NCBI GenBank assembly: GCA_002707645.1
Contig: PANN01000014.1
Coordinates: 6,120 to 63,113 of the forward strand
Reading direction: 5' to 3'
DNA length: 56,994 bases
Origin: Fidelibacterota bacterium
GTDB taxonomy: Bacteria > Fidelibacterota > Marinisomatia > SCGC-AAA003-L08 > D37C17
Translations under genes and position numbers: made by a program
Shown here: positions 38,492 to 49,472 of the stretch, one piece after another
Layout: the number at the start of each line of letters is the position of its first letter
Numbering within the stretch: the stretch's first letter is position 1
The notes under the pieces: generated by a model
Database searches by the model: none
Told to the model about the DNA's origin: nothing
What the model saw: the letters and a program-made list of their open reading frames with translations, nothing else

Positions 38492-40291
38492 TTAGTTATC
38501 AGACTTAAGGATAGCAAGAAATGCTTCCTGTGGTAATTGAACATTTCCAATTTGTTTCATTCTCTTCTTGCCTGCTTTTTGTTTTTCTAATAATTTTCTT
38601 TTCCTAGATATATCACCACCATAACATTTTGCTGTAACATTTTTTCTAAGTGCTTTTACTGTTTCTCTAGCAATAACTTTTTGACCTATTGTTGCTTGTA
38701 TTGGTATTTCAAATTGATGCCTATCAATTTCAGATTTCAATCTTTTACATAATACTCTACCTTTTGAATAAGAATTATCTTTATGAACGATTATACTTAG
38801 TGCATCAACAATCTCAGTAGCAACCTTAACATCAAGCTTAACCAAAGCACCTGGTTTGCTTTCGATTAGTTCATAATCAAGAGATGCGTAACCTTTAGAA
38901 GTTGACTTTAGATTCTCAAAAAAATCAAATATAATTTCTGCTAATGGCATTTCAAAAACTAGCTGAACTCTATCAACAGATAAATAATTAGTTGATAAAT
39001 ATTTACCTCTATGATTGGTACAGAGATTCATAATATTTCCTATGTATTCTTTTGGAACAATGATTTCTGATTTAATGTAAGGTTCAAATATTTTATCAAT
39101 TTCATTTGATGTTGGCATTTCAGAAGGATTATCTACTAAAGTTTCCGTTCCGTCTTTAAGTAAAATATTATAACTAACATTAGGACATGTAGTAATTAAA
39201 TCTATATTAAATTCTCTTTCTAGTCTTTCTTGAACAATTTCCATATGTAAAGGTCCTAAAAACCCACATCTAAATCCAAAACCTAAAGCTAAAGATGTAT
39301 TTGGTTCATAAGTTAAAGATGAATCGTTTAATTTAAGTCTATCAAGACTAACTTTTAAATCTTCATAATCTTTAGAATCTATTGGATACAAACCACTAAA
39401 GACCATAGGTTTAACTATCTTGTAACCTGGTAATGATTTCTCGCAAGGATTATCTTTTGTAGTTATTGTATCACCAACTTTAATATTTGATACATCTTTA
39501 ATATTAAGTATTAAATAACCTACATCCCCATCACATAGTATATCTTTTTTAACTCTATCTATTTGCAAGATACCAACTTCTAATATTTCATGATTAGCAT
39601 GGTAATTGAAAAATTTTGCAATCATACCTCTTTTAACTAAGCCTGAAAATACCCTAACGTAAATTATGACTCCTCTATATTGATCAAAATATGAATCAAA
39701 AATCAATGCTGAGAAAGAGGATTGATTTTGACTTGTAGGTGAAGGTATATTTTGAATAACTTTTGGAAAAATTTTCTCAACGCCAGTACCATCTTTTGAG
39801 CTAATGTACATTATGTCACTTTTATTACAACCAAGCAACTCTATGATTTGAGTCTCTGCTGACTCTATATCTGCATTTTTCATATCGATTTTATTTATAA
39901 CTGGAATTATTTCCAAATCAGATTCAATAGCTAAATAGGTATTAGATACAGTTTGAGCCTCGACTCCTTGAGTACAATCAATTAATAATAAAGCGCCTTC
40001 ACAAGCTGCCATACTTCTTGATACTTCATAGGTGAAATCAACATGACCTGGCGTATCAATTAAATTAATTTTATATGAAATATTTTCATAGTTGTAATAC
40101 ATTTGAATTGGATGAGATTTAATTGTTATTCCACGTTCTTGCTCAATATCCATATTATCTAAAACTTGATTGTTATAAATTGTTTTATCTAATGTTTGAG
40201 TTAGCTCTAATAGTCTATCAGCTAAGGTCGACTTTCCATGATCAATATGAGCAATAATACAGAAATTTCTAATATGTGATAATTTCGTCAT
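38492..40291 (-). CDS. lepA: Elongation factor 4
   Basis: IAHIDHGKSTLADRLLE, EQERGITIK, DTPGHVDF, GALLLIDCTQGVEAQTVSN; C-terminal CYGGDISRKRKLLEKQKAGKKRMKQ. Confidence 0.98.
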   Translation of the reverse strand: MTKLSHIRNFCIIAHIDHGKSTLADRLLELTQTLDKTIYNNQVLDNMDIEQERGITIKSHPIQMYYNYENISYKINLIDTPGHVDFTYEVSRSMAACEGALLLIDCTQGVEAQTVSNTYLAIESDLEIIPVINKIDMKNADIESAETQIIELLGCNKSDIMYISSKDGTGVEKIFPKVIQNIPSPTSQNQSSFSALIFDSYFDQYRGVIIYVRVFSGLVKRGMIAKFFNYHANHEILEVGILQIDRVKKDILCDGDVGYLILNIKDVSNIKVGDTITTKDNPCEKSLPGYKIVKPMVFSGLYPIDSKDYEDLKVSLDRLKLNDSSLTYEPNTSLALGFGFRCGFLGPLHMEIVQERLEREFNIDLITTCPNVSYNILLKDGTETLVDNPSEMPTSNEIDKIFEPYIKSEIIVPKEYIGNIMNLCTNHRGKYLSTNYLSVDRVQLVFEMPLAEIIFDFFENLKSTSKGYASLDYELIESKPGALVKLDVKVATEIVDALSIIVHKDNSYSKGRVLCKRLKSEIDRHQFEIPIQATIGQKVIARETVKALRKNVTAKCYGGDISRKRKLLEKQKAGKKRMKQIGNVQLPQEAFLAILKSDN

Positions 40292-40300
40292 TTAATATAA

Positions 40301-41770
40301 TTATTTAAAAAATATTCTACTTATTAAAACCATTACAGTAAATATTTCTAATCTACCTAAAAGCATACAAAATGTAGAAATAATCTTTACGGTATTTGGT
40401 AAATGACCCCAGTTATCAAAAGGACCAATAGAACCAAGACCAGGTCCAATATTACCAATTGAGGATGCTGATATTGAGATAGCAGAAATAAGATCGATAT
40501 TATAGAAAGATATGAAAACAGTAAATATTACAAAAATCATTATATAAAAAAGATAAAACCCTAAAGTATTTTTAATTATATCTTCATTAATAATTTTTTT
40601 TCCAATTTTTATATTATACACAACATTTGGATGTATTAATCTTTTTATTTCAAAATAAATATATTTGAATATCACCAATGTTCGTATAATTTTTATACCT
40701 CCAGTTGTTGAACCAGCAGAAGCTCCAATAAAAAAAAGGAAAAAACATAGCGCTATACTAAGATTAGGCCACACTTCAAAATTTTCAGTGGTAAATCCAG
40801 TGGTAGATAACAAGGAAACAGTAGTAAAAGCAGCATGTCTAATACCTTCAAAGCTACTTAAATAAACACTATTAATAATAAGATTAAATGATATTATTAC
40901 TGTAATAGCTAAAAACAAAAAAGCATAAAACTTAAATTCTTCATCTTTGAAATATTTAAATTTAAATTTTCCTAAAAAAATATAATGTAAAGTAAAATTA
41001 GTGGCAGATATAAACATAAAAAGAATAATGGTCCATTCGATTAATGAGCTGTTGAAATAAGCTATACTATTAGAATGTGTTGAAAAACCACCAGTTGACA
41101 CAGTTGAAAATGAATGACATAGCGAATCAAAAAAAGACATACCAAAAAAATATAATAATATTGTTTCTAAAATAGTAAAAGTTATATAAATAGACCACAA
41201 TAATTTTGCAGTCTGTTTTATTCTTGGAGTTATTTTATCAGCTGTAGGACCTGCAACTTCCGCTCTAAATAACTGAACACCACCTATTCCAAGCAGTGGT
41301 AATAGAGCTATACTGAATACAATTATACCCATACCACCTAAGAACTGCGTAAAGCTACGCCAAAACAATAGCCCATATCCAAGGGATTCAATTTTAAGGC
41401 TATTTTCCCCAAATATTGTTGCACCTGTTGTTGTAAATCCTGACATTGATTCAAAATAACAATCTACAAAACTTAGACTATTTTGTGAAAAGTAAAATGG
41501 GAGTGAACCAAATAATCCAATTAGCAACCATCCTATAGTAACTATTGTGAAAGCATCAACTGAAGAAACATCGTTTATATTTTCACTAAAAAAATAACTA
41601 CTTAAATAAACTAGAAGAGATAAAAACAACGTTATTGATATTGAATAAAAAAAGGAAATTAATACCTCCGTTTCATTGTAGTATAGTGACCATAAGACTG
41701 AAGGTAACATTGAAAATGCAAGGAAGCATAAAAGCATTCCTAAAATCTTCAAAATTTTATTATTTAACAT
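40301..41770 (-). CDS. trkH: TrkH family potassium uptake protein
   Basis: ESMSGFTTTGATIF, FWRSFTQFLGGMGIIV, STVSTGGFSTHSNS, SAGSTTGGIKIIR. Confidence 0.94.
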   Translation of the reverse strand: MLNNKILKILGMLLCFLAFSMLPSVLWSLYYNETEVLISFFYSISITLFLSLLVYLSSYFFSENINDVSSVDAFTIVTIGWLLIGLFGSLPFYFSQNSLSFVDCYFESMSGFTTTGATIFGENSLKIESLGYGLLFWRSFTQFLGGMGIIVFSIALLPLLGIGGVQLFRAEVAGPTADKITPRIKQTAKLLWSIYITFTILETILLYFFGMSFFDSLCHSFSTVSTGGFSTHSNSIAYFNSSLIEWTIILFMFISATNFTLHYIFLGKFKFKYFKDEEFKFYAFLFLAITVIISFNLIINSVYLSSFEGIRHAAFTTVSLLSTTGFTTENFEVWPNLSIALCFFLFFIGASAGSTTGGIKIIRTLVIFKYIYFEIKRLIHPNVVYNIKIGKKIINEDIIKNTLGFYLFYIMIFVIFTVFISFYNIDLISAISISASSIGNIGPGLGSIGPFDNWGHLPNTVKIISTFCMLLGRLEIFTVMVLISRIFFK

Positions 41771-43123
41771 TTACTTAAATAAGCTTTCTATTTTAGATAA
41801 GGACTCAGGATTTAGAAAAATTAGTAATTTATCATTTTCTTCTATTATCGACTTATTCATATTAGGAATTATAATTTCCATGTTTCTTAATATTCCTGCT
41901 AAGCATATATTAACAGGCAAGTCATCAATTGTATAATTTTTAGAAAAATACTTACAACCAGGATTTGCAACAATTTCAAGAGCATCAATATGCATATCTT
42001 CAAAAGGTGTAATATTGATATCTTCACTTTTAGAATGAATAATTTTAAAAACATCATTAACGGCAGAGATATTTTTACTTACAACTGCATCTATACCTAT
42101 TTTTCTCATAGATTTAAAATAATTAGTTGTTGAAACATGCATAATAACTTGTTTTACACCTTTATACTTAGCTATTAAACTAGCTAGCATATTTGTTTTG
42201 TCATTCTCTGTTGTTGCTATAAAGCAATCGATTTCGTGAATTGACTCTGATTCTAGAAACTCTTCATCTAGACCATCACCAACCAATATTAAAGATTCAT
42301 CTAAGGTTTCGCTGTATTTTTTAGCTTTCTCTTTATTTATTTCTAAAACCTTAACATTATAATCATTGCCAAGTGACTTAGCAAGCATTCTTGAAATTTT
42401 CCCAAGCCCTAAAATCATGATATTTTTTACTTTAAAAGTAGTTTTTCCTGTTAGCTTATATAGATCATCAACAGATTCTTTATTACAAGTAAAATATATC
42501 ACATCATTTTTTTGATACAAAGTATCTCCATGAGGTATGAATGTATTATCGTTTCTATAAATTAATGGTGTTTTATGTAACACATATGGATTTGATAAAT
42601 AAACATTATTAATAGTTCTATCAATTAAAGAAGAATTATGATCTAATGTTATTCCTAATAATTTTATTTTATCTTCAAAAAATGATTTAACTTCAACTGC
42701 TGAGGAATCGCGAACTAAGTTCTCAATTTCCATTTGAGCTGATTTCTCTGGGTATATAACATCATCAATTCCGAAGTTTTTTGGAGATACTAAAGCTTTA
42801 GAATGAATATACTCGGTGTTCCTTAAACGGGCGATAATATTCTTTGAACCCATTTTTTTAGCAATTGTTGAAGCAACTAAATTTATTTCATCAATTTTTG
42901 TTAGTGCTAAGAAATAATCAACTTCACTAAAATCAATTGATTGCAAAACTCTTTGTGAACACCCATCACCTTCGATAACTCTTGCATCAATAGTATTTTT
43001 TATACGATTACATTTAATAGGATTTATATCTATAACAGTAAGATTGTAATTCTCTTTTGAAAGAAATTTTGATAAATTGAAACCGACTTCACCGGCTCCC
43101 ACTAAAACAATATTTAATAACAT
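41771..43123 (-). CDS. trkA: Trk system potassium transporter TrkA
   Basis: Duplicated Rossmann/RCK modules: IVLVGAGEVGFNLSKFLSKENYNLTVID and IMILGLGKISRMLAKSLGNDYNVKVLEIN. Confidence 0.94.
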   Translation of the reverse strand: MLLNIVLVGAGEVGFNLSKFLSKENYNLTVIDINPIKCNRIKNTIDARVIEGDGCSQRVLQSIDFSEVDYFLALTKIDEINLVASTIAKKMGSKNIIARLRNTEYIHSKALVSPKNFGIDDVIYPEKSAQMEIENLVRDSSAVEVKSFFEDKIKLLGITLDHNSSLIDRTINNVYLSNPYVLHKTPLIYRNDNTFIPHGDTLYQKNDVIYFTCNKESVDDLYKLTGKTTFKVKNIMILGLGKISRMLAKSLGNDYNVKVLEINKEKAKKYSETLDESLILVGDGLDEEFLESESIHEIDCFIATTENDKTNMLASLIAKYKGVKQVIMHVSTTNYFKSMRKIGIDAVVSKNISAVNDVFKIIHSKSEDINITPFEDMHIDALEIVANPGCKYFSKNYTIDDLPVNICLAGILRNMEIIIPNMNKSIIEENDKLLIFLNPESLSKIESLFK

Positions 43124-43143
43124 AGTTTTTTTATTCTTTATAT

Positions 43144-43177
43144 AAAAAAAGCCCCCAGCTTTGAACTAGGGGCTTTC
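43144..43177 (-). terminator. Intrinsic terminator after the cohesin-like/T9SS-tail gene
   Basis: Minus strand AAAGCCCCTAG TTCAAAG CTGGGGGCTTTTTTT. Confidence 0.88.
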
Positions 43178-43196
43178 TAAAATGAGTATAATTAAT

Positions 43197-43949
43197 TTAT
43201 TTTAATAATGTCATATTTATAACATCAGTAAAGCCAGGAGCAGTAATTCTTGCGAAATACTGACCACTTGCAACACTACTTGCATCCCAATTAAATGTAT
43301 AACCTTGAGCTGCATCTAACATTCCATTGTGTAAACTTGCTACTTTACGTCCTTGTAAATCGTAAACAGTAACATCAACAACACCAGCATTAGCTAAGTC
43401 AAATTCTATTGTTGTTGTTGGATTAAATGGATTTGGGTAGTTTCCTACAATTGAAGTTTCGTATGGTGATAAACCATCATTTAAATCAAAAGTAAAATCA
43501 ATACTATTATCAATAGCTACCTCTTCACCGTGAGAACCAGCTGCTACGATATTTGAAACAGAAACTAGTGTTGAACCTTTAAAAGAATCAACAGACTCGT
43601 AAGAAAGTTGAATAACTTTTTCTAAATTGTTAGCTTCCAAAATAGCTGTACCACCTAAATCAAACATTATAACTCTAGCTAAACCAGGTTCTTTTATTTT
43701 ACTGTAAACACTCATGTTTGATCTTACATCTGAACCTGAGAATAAATGAGAAATATTATTTTCATTCAATTTTAATTGTGCTGGATCATAATTTACATCA
43801 AACTGTAAACCATATACATCAACACTTGATTCTAATTTTATTTGCAAATCATTTAGATTTGCTTTTTCTACGTTTAATTTAGCATTAGTTGAAACTTGTG
43901 CACCTAAAGCTAAAGAAAGTACTAAACCTATTGTTAAGATATTCTTCAT
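43197..43949 (-). CDS. Secreted cohesin-like domain protein with T9SS type A sorting domain
   Basis: Signal peptide; cohesin-like VDVYGLQFDVNYDPAQLKL; T9SS tail GNYPNPFNPTTTIEFDLANAGVVDVTVYDLQGRKVASLHNG...SGQYFARITAPGFTDVINMTLLK; strong SD AAGGAG. Confidence 0.82.
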   Translation of the reverse strand: MKNILTIGLVLSLALGAQVSTNAKLNVEKANLNDLQIKLESSVDVYGLQFDVNYDPAQLKLNENNISHLFSGSDVRSNMSVYSKIKEPGLARVIMFDLGGTAILEANNLEKVIQLSYESVDSFKGSTLVSVSNIVAAGSHGEEVAIDNSIDFTFDLNDGLSPYETSIVGNYPNPFNPTTTIEFDLANAGVVDVTVYDLQGRKVASLHNGMLDAAQGYTFNWDASSVASGQYFARITAPGFTDVINMTLLK

Positions 43950-44081
43950 GTTAAACTCCTTTTTATACTCATTTTATTTTTTAAAAAAATCGTTACAAAA
44001 GCAACATCATTAAATTAAAAGATAATATTAATATATACAAATTATTTATTCCTTATATTTGTAACAATATATTTCATGAAT

Positions 44082-45338
44082 CTATTCATTTACTCTTTTA
44101 ATAATTGCACCTAAACTTAAAAGCTTATTTTCAATTTTTTCATACCCTCTATCAATATGATATATCCTACTAAGGTGAGTTTCACCATATGATGCAAGTG
44201 CAGCAATTATCAAAGATGCGCTTGCTCTTATATCTGTAGACATTACTTTTGCAGCAAATAATTTTTTAACACCTACAACATTTGCATTATTTTGATGCAT
44301 ATCTATTTTTGCACCAAGTCTAACTAGCTCAGGTACATGTGTAAATCTATCCATGTAAATAGTATCTTTTATCGAACTTGTATTATTTGATAATGACATC
44401 AAAGCAATCCATTGTGCTTGTAAATCTGTAGGAAAGCCAGGATATACATCAGTTTCAAGTGATACAGAATTAATTTCCTTTTTCATTTTAATTGAAACAG
44501 AATCATTATCAAAGAAGATGGAAGCTCCAACCTCTTTTAGTTTGTCGATGACAACATCTAAATGCTTATAATTACATTTATTAATCTTAATACTTCCTTT
44601 AGTTGCTGTTGCAGCAATTAAAAATGTTCCAGCTTCTATTCTATCTGGAATTATTGAGTAGTCAATATTAATCTCTTCTTTAATTTTAATTCCCTTAATT
44701 GATAACTTATTAGTTCCCACACCATTAATGATTACGCCACATTTAATATAAAAATTGCATAAATCAACAATTTCAGGCTCCATTGATGCATTTTCAATAA
44801 TTACTTCTTGCTCAAGATTAACACATGCCATGATTACATTACCAGTCGCTCCAACACTTGGTATTGGGAATTTTATTTTTGCTGATTTTAATTTACCTTC
44901 AGTTAATATATAACCAGAATCTAAAGTTACTTTTGCACCTAACTTTTTAAATGCTTCTAAATGAAAATTTATTGGTCTTGGTCCCCAAGCGCAACCACCT
45001 GGTAAAGAAACCTTAGCATACTCAAATCTAGATAATAATGGTCCCAACACATAAAATGAAGCTCTCATTGTTTTAACTAAATCATAAGGAGCTTCTGGAT
45101 TATTACATTTTGTTGTATCTATAATTATTGAATTATCTAAATAAGATATTTTACAACCTATAATCTCTAATAATTTGAGCATTGTTTTCGTATCTCTCAA
45201 ATCAGGTATATTAGATAAAGTATATTTGCCAGGAAATGCTAAGCAAGCACACATTATTGGCAGAGCAGCATTTTTAGATCCGCTTATATCAACTTCACCA
45301 TTAAGTCTAACCGGTCCGTTAATAACAAATTTATCCAT
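44082..45338 (-). CDS. murA: UDP-N-acetylglucosamine 1-carboxyvinyltransferase
   Basis: LNGEVDISGSKNAALPIMCA, LPGGCAWGPRPINFHLEAF, DVYPGFPTDLQAQW. Confidence 0.97.
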   Translation of the reverse strand: MDKFVINGPVRLNGEVDISGSKNAALPIMCACLAFPGKYTLSNIPDLRDTKTMLKLLEIIGCKISYLDNSIIIDTTKCNNPEAPYDLVKTMRASFYVLGPLLSRFEYAKVSLPGGCAWGPRPINFHLEAFKKLGAKVTLDSGYILTEGKLKSAKIKFPIPSVGATGNVIMACVNLEQEVIIENASMEPEIVDLCNFYIKCGVIINGVGTNKLSIKGIKIKEEINIDYSIIPDRIEAGTFLIAATATKGSIKINKCNYKHLDVVIDKLKEVGASIFFDNDSVSIKMKKEINSVSLETDVYPGFPTDLQAQWIALMSLSNNTSSIKDTIYMDRFTHVPELVRLGAKIDMHQNNANVVGVKKLFAAKVMSTDIRASASLIIAALASYGETHLSRIYHIDRGYEKIENKLLSLGAIIKRVNE

Positions 45339-45693
45339 TTTTATACCTGTACATTAAATAATATAAACCCATACCCATATAACATCCTAAATAATCAAAT
45401 AAAGCATCATAAATACTAGCGATTCTATTTGGTACAAATAATTGTATTGATTCATCAATAATAGGAATTAATGATATAAAGAACACAGGATATAACATCT
45501 TTATTTTAAAATCTTGATTATACAATGCATTCAAATACAATATTCCCAAAATAAAATATTCAGAAAAATGAATAATTTTATCATACTTCCAAATGTCTTT
45601 ATATGGAATTATGCTAAATGATAAAAAAGAATTACATATAAGAAGAAATAAATAACTTGCAAACAACCATAAACTTTTAGATTTATAATTCAC
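45331..45693 (-). CDS. VanZ-like membrane protein
   Basis: YDKIIHFSEYFILGILYLNA, IPIIDESIQLFVPNRIASIYDALFDYLGCYMG; likely GTG start overlapping the nnr stop. Confidence 0.83.
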   Translation of the reverse strand: MNYKSKSLWLFASYLFLLICNSFLSFSIIPYKDIWKYDKIIHFSEYFILGILYLNALYNQDFKIKMLYPVFFISLIPIIDESIQLFVPNRIASIYDALFDYLGCYMGMGLYYLMYRYKNG

Positions 45694-47122
45694 TATTTTT
45701 CCTAAGCTCATTAAATGCATGAGGAATACAATCTATCAGATCTGATGCTGTCATTCCATCTTTAGATATATTATTCATATAATAGTTCGCTGCCTCTGCA
45801 TGTAAATATGTTCCAAAAATTGATGCTTCTAATCTACTATATCCTTGAGATAAAAGACTAACTAAAATTCCAGATAAAACATCACCAGTTCCTGATGTTG
45901 CAAGAATACTTGGACCTCTGTCCATTATATATATCAAATCTTTTTTAATAATAAATGTATTAAATGACTTTAAAATAATTATTTGTTCTTCAATAATACT
46001 CTGCAATGATAATAAAACATTAAGATTTAAATAATCTACATCTTTAAATCCATAAATTTTCTTAAGCTCTCCCATATGTGGAGTTAAGATAGAATTAGAA
46101 GGATAATGGTTAATGTTTCGATTTTTTTCTATTGCACCAGCATCGACAATGATATCATTACAATCAATATGATCAATTGAAATATAATCTATATCATTAT
46201 CTCCAGGACCTATTAAAATTGGTGTTTTAGTATCTTTCTTATCTAATATCTCACTTGTTATTATTGCTTCGGGAATTAATAGGTCTATCTTATCTAACAT
46301 TCTATATGAATTATCGTAATATAAATTGACGTAACTGGACCCTGTTTTCAGGCAAGCTCTAGTAGATAAAATTGTAGCGCCAGAATATTTTATACCACCA
46401 TAAATAAAACATTTACCATTTGAATATTTATGTATATCACTCTTTTTATTAATAAATTTCAAAATATTATTTATATCTGAAAAGCCTATTTTTTGAAAAT
46501 TACTTGATATTGGTTTAAAACCAATATCTAATTGAAACAAATTATTTATCGGTACTAAATAATGTCCTAATTTTGAAAAACCAAATGTTACAGTAAATTC
46601 AGAATTAATAACTTTATCTTTATGATAAAAAGAACCGCCATCAGAAAAAGCCCCAGTTGGAATATCAATAGATATTATTTTTTTATTTTTATTTATTTTT
46701 TCAATTATTTTCATATACTTATCTGTTAAATCTCTTGACAAGCCAATTCCAAATATTGCATCAATAATCCAATCATATTTACCAAATTTAATTTTATAAT
46801 TATAAAAAGAAAATTCACTTTTAGATATTTTATATTTTTTTAATAATTTAGAATGTCCATGATTTTTTTCTGTAAAAACTATTTTTGATGGTACGTTGTA
46901 TTTTTTAAGATATGAATGAACAATAACACCATCTCCACCGTTATTGCCTTTTCCACAAACAACTACTACATTTTTTGAAAATGGATTTTGTATTTTTTCA
47001 CAAAAAAATTGTGCGACAGCCTTACCTGCATTGTCCATAAGTTCTTCTTGTGATAAATGACCACTTTCTATGGTGTCTTTATCTAACTTATAAGCTTGCT
47101 CTTTTGTAAGTACTGGAATCAT
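45683..47122 (-). CDS. nnr: Bifunctional NAD(P)H-hydrate epimerase/dehydratase
   Basis: VVCGKGNNGGDGVIVHSYL, DAIFGIGLSR, LTPHMGELKKIYG, ATSGTGDVLSGILVSLLSQG. Confidence 0.94.
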   Translation of the reverse strand: MIPVLTKEQAYKLDKDTIESGHLSQEELMDNAGKAVAQFFCEKIQNPFSKNVVVVCGKGNNGGDGVIVHSYLKKYNVPSKIVFTEKNHGHSKLLKKYKISKSEFSFYNYKIKFGKYDWIIDAIFGIGLSRDLTDKYMKIIEKINKNKKIISIDIPTGAFSDGGSFYHKDKVINSEFTVTFGFSKLGHYLVPINNLFQLDIGFKPISSNFQKIGFSDINNILKFINKKSDIHKYSNGKCFIYGGIKYSGATILSTRACLKTGSSYVNLYYDNSYRMLDKIDLLIPEAIITSEILDKKDTKTPILIGPGDNDIDYISIDHIDCNDIIVDAGAIEKNRNINHYPSNSILTPHMGELKKIYGFKDVDYLNLNVLLSLQSIIEEQIIILKSFNTFIIKKDLIYIMDRGPSILATSGTGDVLSGILVSLLSQGYSRLEASIFGTYLHAEAANYYMNNISKDGMTASDLIDCIPHAFNELRKNSEL

Positions 47123-47466
47123 TTTTCTATTATAACAAATGCGATAGCATAATCTCCATCATGAGATATTGATACATTGCATTTAATATTATTAACGTTA
47201 ATTAATTTAATATAAGGAGATTTGTCTTTATTATTTAAAACTTCTATATCAATTAGTGAAATAGTTTTAACAATCTTCGCGCTTAATAAAGCCTTCTTGA
47301 CGGCTTCTTTAGCTGCATATTTACCGCTTAAATGAATATAGGGATCTTTGTAACTATTGCAATATTCAAATTCTAAGGCGGAAAATACTTTATTTAGGAA
47401 TTTTGAATCTTTATAAAGAGCTTTTATTCTATCAATTTTTACAATATCTGTACCAATTGATAACAT
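47119..47466 (-). CDS. acpS: Holo-[acyl-carrier-protein] synthase
   Basis: MLSIGTDIVKIDRI, GKYAAKEAVKKAL, SISHDGDYAIAFV. Confidence 0.95.
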   Translation of the reverse strand: MLSIGTDIVKIDRIKALYKDSKFLNKVFSALEFEYCNSYKDPYIHLSGKYAAKEAVKKALLSAKIVKTISLIDIEVLNNKDKSPYIKLINVNNIKCNVSISHDGDYAIAFVIIEK

Positions 47467-47472
47467 TATTAT

Positions 47473-48153
47473 TTATTTATTTATTTGATTAATAATATCA
47501 ACAACTTCAGATAAACTATCTAAATCAAAATCAGCACCAGAATCTATAATATCTTCAGTGCTTCCATATTTTGCAAAAGCTGTCTTCATTCCTAATTGGC
47601 CTGCACCTTTGATATCTCTTTCCGGCCAATCACCAATCATAATACATTCTTCTAGATTAGCATTTAGTTTTTCTGAAATTTTAATAAATGGTTCTTTTGC
47701 AGGTTTGTAAAAACCAGTATCATTGAAAGTAACTACCTCATCAAAAAAACTATGAAGATCAAGTGTATATAATCTCATCCATGCTTCTCGACTTGGAGCA
47801 TCAGAAACAATACCTAAGTTTAAATTCATACTAAGTAGTTTATTTAATGTAGGAATAACATCAGGATAAAGGTTTAATGAAATTTCTTTAGCTTTTTTAT
47901 ACTCAACTATCGCTGCAGCAAGATACTTGTAATTAATTATACCAATTTTATTTATTATAAATTCGTTAAAAACCTCTTGATGTTCATAGCCCTTAGTATC
48001 ATATATTGTAAATATTTCATTTACTGACTTTTCTTTATCAATGTCCATACCCATATTAATCATAGCTTCAACTGCAGCATTAATTGATACAGATTTCATT
48101 TTCATAAAGTCTAGCAAGGTATTATCTAGGTCAAAGATTACAGATTTTATCAT
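47473..48153 (-). CDS. HAD family hydrolase
   Basis: VIFDLDNTLLDFM, LGIVSDAPS, MIGDWPERDIKGAGQLGMKTAFA. Confidence 0.93.
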   Translation of the reverse strand: MIKSVIFDLDNTLLDFMKMKSVSINAAVEAMINMGMDIDKEKSVNEIFTIYDTKGYEHQEVFNEFIINKIGIINYKYLAAAIVEYKKAKEISLNLYPDVIPTLNKLLSMNLNLGIVSDAPSREAWMRLYTLDLHSFFDEVVTFNDTGFYKPAKEPFIKISEKLNANLEECIMIGDWPERDIKGAGQLGMKTAFAKYGSTEDIIDSGADFDLDSLSEVVDIINQINK

Positions 48154-48171
48154 GATTAGAATAAACTAATA

Positions 48172-49455
48172 TTATTCACAATGCTTTGTATAGTATTCGA
48201 AGTTTTCAGATTTTAAATAATTATTAGCAGTTTTTCTATAATTTCTATCTCTTTTACACTTCGTAAAAGCATCTTTGGCTGCTAGTTTATTACATAGGTT
48301 CATTTCTGACACTCCAAGTTCAAACAGAGCTGGAGCATAATTTCTTTTATTTTTTAAACTTAATTTTGCATTATCTTTAGCTCTTTGATAATCTAACTTT
48401 TCATTATAAACAGATGCTAATCTTGCTAGAATACTATATGCACTAGGATTAGATTTTAACGCCATATTTGCATAAGAAATTGCATTATCTAAATTAGATT
48501 CGCCTATTTCTAAATCCATTAACAACTCGTATGCCCTATAGTAAGTATCATCTAGAACTATTAAATCGTTAAGGATAGTTTTAGTCTTTTCAATCTCACC
48601 TTTGGATTTATATAATTTTGCTTTTTCAAAAAAAGCTTTAGTATAATCTGGTTTTATTAAAATCGCTTCATCTAGGAAAGATTGAGCTTTATCATAATCA
48701 TCAACAGCTATGTAACACTTAGAAATCATATACAAAACCTTATAATTTTTTGGCTGAAGTTTTATACCTTTTTCCAAAATCTCTGCAGCTTTTCCATAAT
48801 CTTTAATAGCATAATAGATATTACCTATTCTAAACATAGCAGAAGTATTCCCTGGATCGTAAGATAAAGCTTTATTAAAATGTTCTAAAGCAGTTTGATA
48901 ATCCTTAACATCATAAGCCTCTTTACCTTTTAGAATTTCTAAATTAGCAATGTATTTGATTTCATCTTGATACAATGAATTATAAGGGTTTAGTTGGTTA
49001 GCTTTATTAAAATTAGCAATTGCGTTTACATAATCCTTATTTTCTTTATAAGCATATCCTAATCTGTAATAAACAATTGAATTATCTTTATACTTTTTAA
49101 GTAAAATCTCTGTTTCTTCAATTGCTTCTAGAACAAAACCACTAGATAAAGTTTTACTTACATTTTTGAGATCATTAATTAAGTCACCTAATAAAGAACC
49201 TTCTTCAGCATATTTGTCTGGGCTACTTTTCATAGCTAATTGTAAACTTTTATTAGCATTGTTTAGATCATCTAATTTTAAATATATCTGATATGATAGA
49301 TAATGAAAACTTTCATCTTTCTCTTCGACAAGTTCAAGAAAAGACTGAGCGTTTAATATATCATCTGCAAGGAACAAAGATTCTACTTCTTCTAAAGATA
49401 CGCTTGAAAAAATAAAAGAATTTAATAAAAATAATAATGAAAAAAGTCGTTTCAA
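48172..49455 (-). CDS. Exported tetratricopeptide repeat protein
   Basis: Signal peptide and repeated TPR motifs (NAIANFNKANQLNPYNS, TALEHFNKALSYDPGNTSAMFRIGNIYYAIKDYGKAAEILEKG). Confidence 0.92.
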   Translation of the reverse strand: MKRLFSLLFLLNSFIFSSVSLEEVESLFLADDILNAQSFLELVEEKDESFHYLSYQIYLKLDDLNNANKSLQLAMKSSPDKYAEEGSLLGDLINDLKNVSKTLSSGFVLEAIEETEILLKKYKDNSIVYYRLGYAYKENKDYVNAIANFNKANQLNPYNSLYQDEIKYIANLEILKGKEAYDVKDYQTALEHFNKALSYDPGNTSAMFRIGNIYYAIKDYGKAAEILEKGIKLQPKNYKVLYMISKCYIAVDDYDKAQSFLDEAILIKPDYTKAFFEKAKLYKSKGEIEKTKTILNDLIVLDDTYYRAYELLMDLEIGESNLDNAISYANMALKSNPSAYSILARLASVYNEKLDYQRAKDNAKLSLKNKRNYAPALFELGVSEMNLCNKLAAKDAFTKCKRDRNYRKTANNYLKSENFEYYTKHCE

Positions 49456-49472
49456 AATAATCTCCTTAATTG

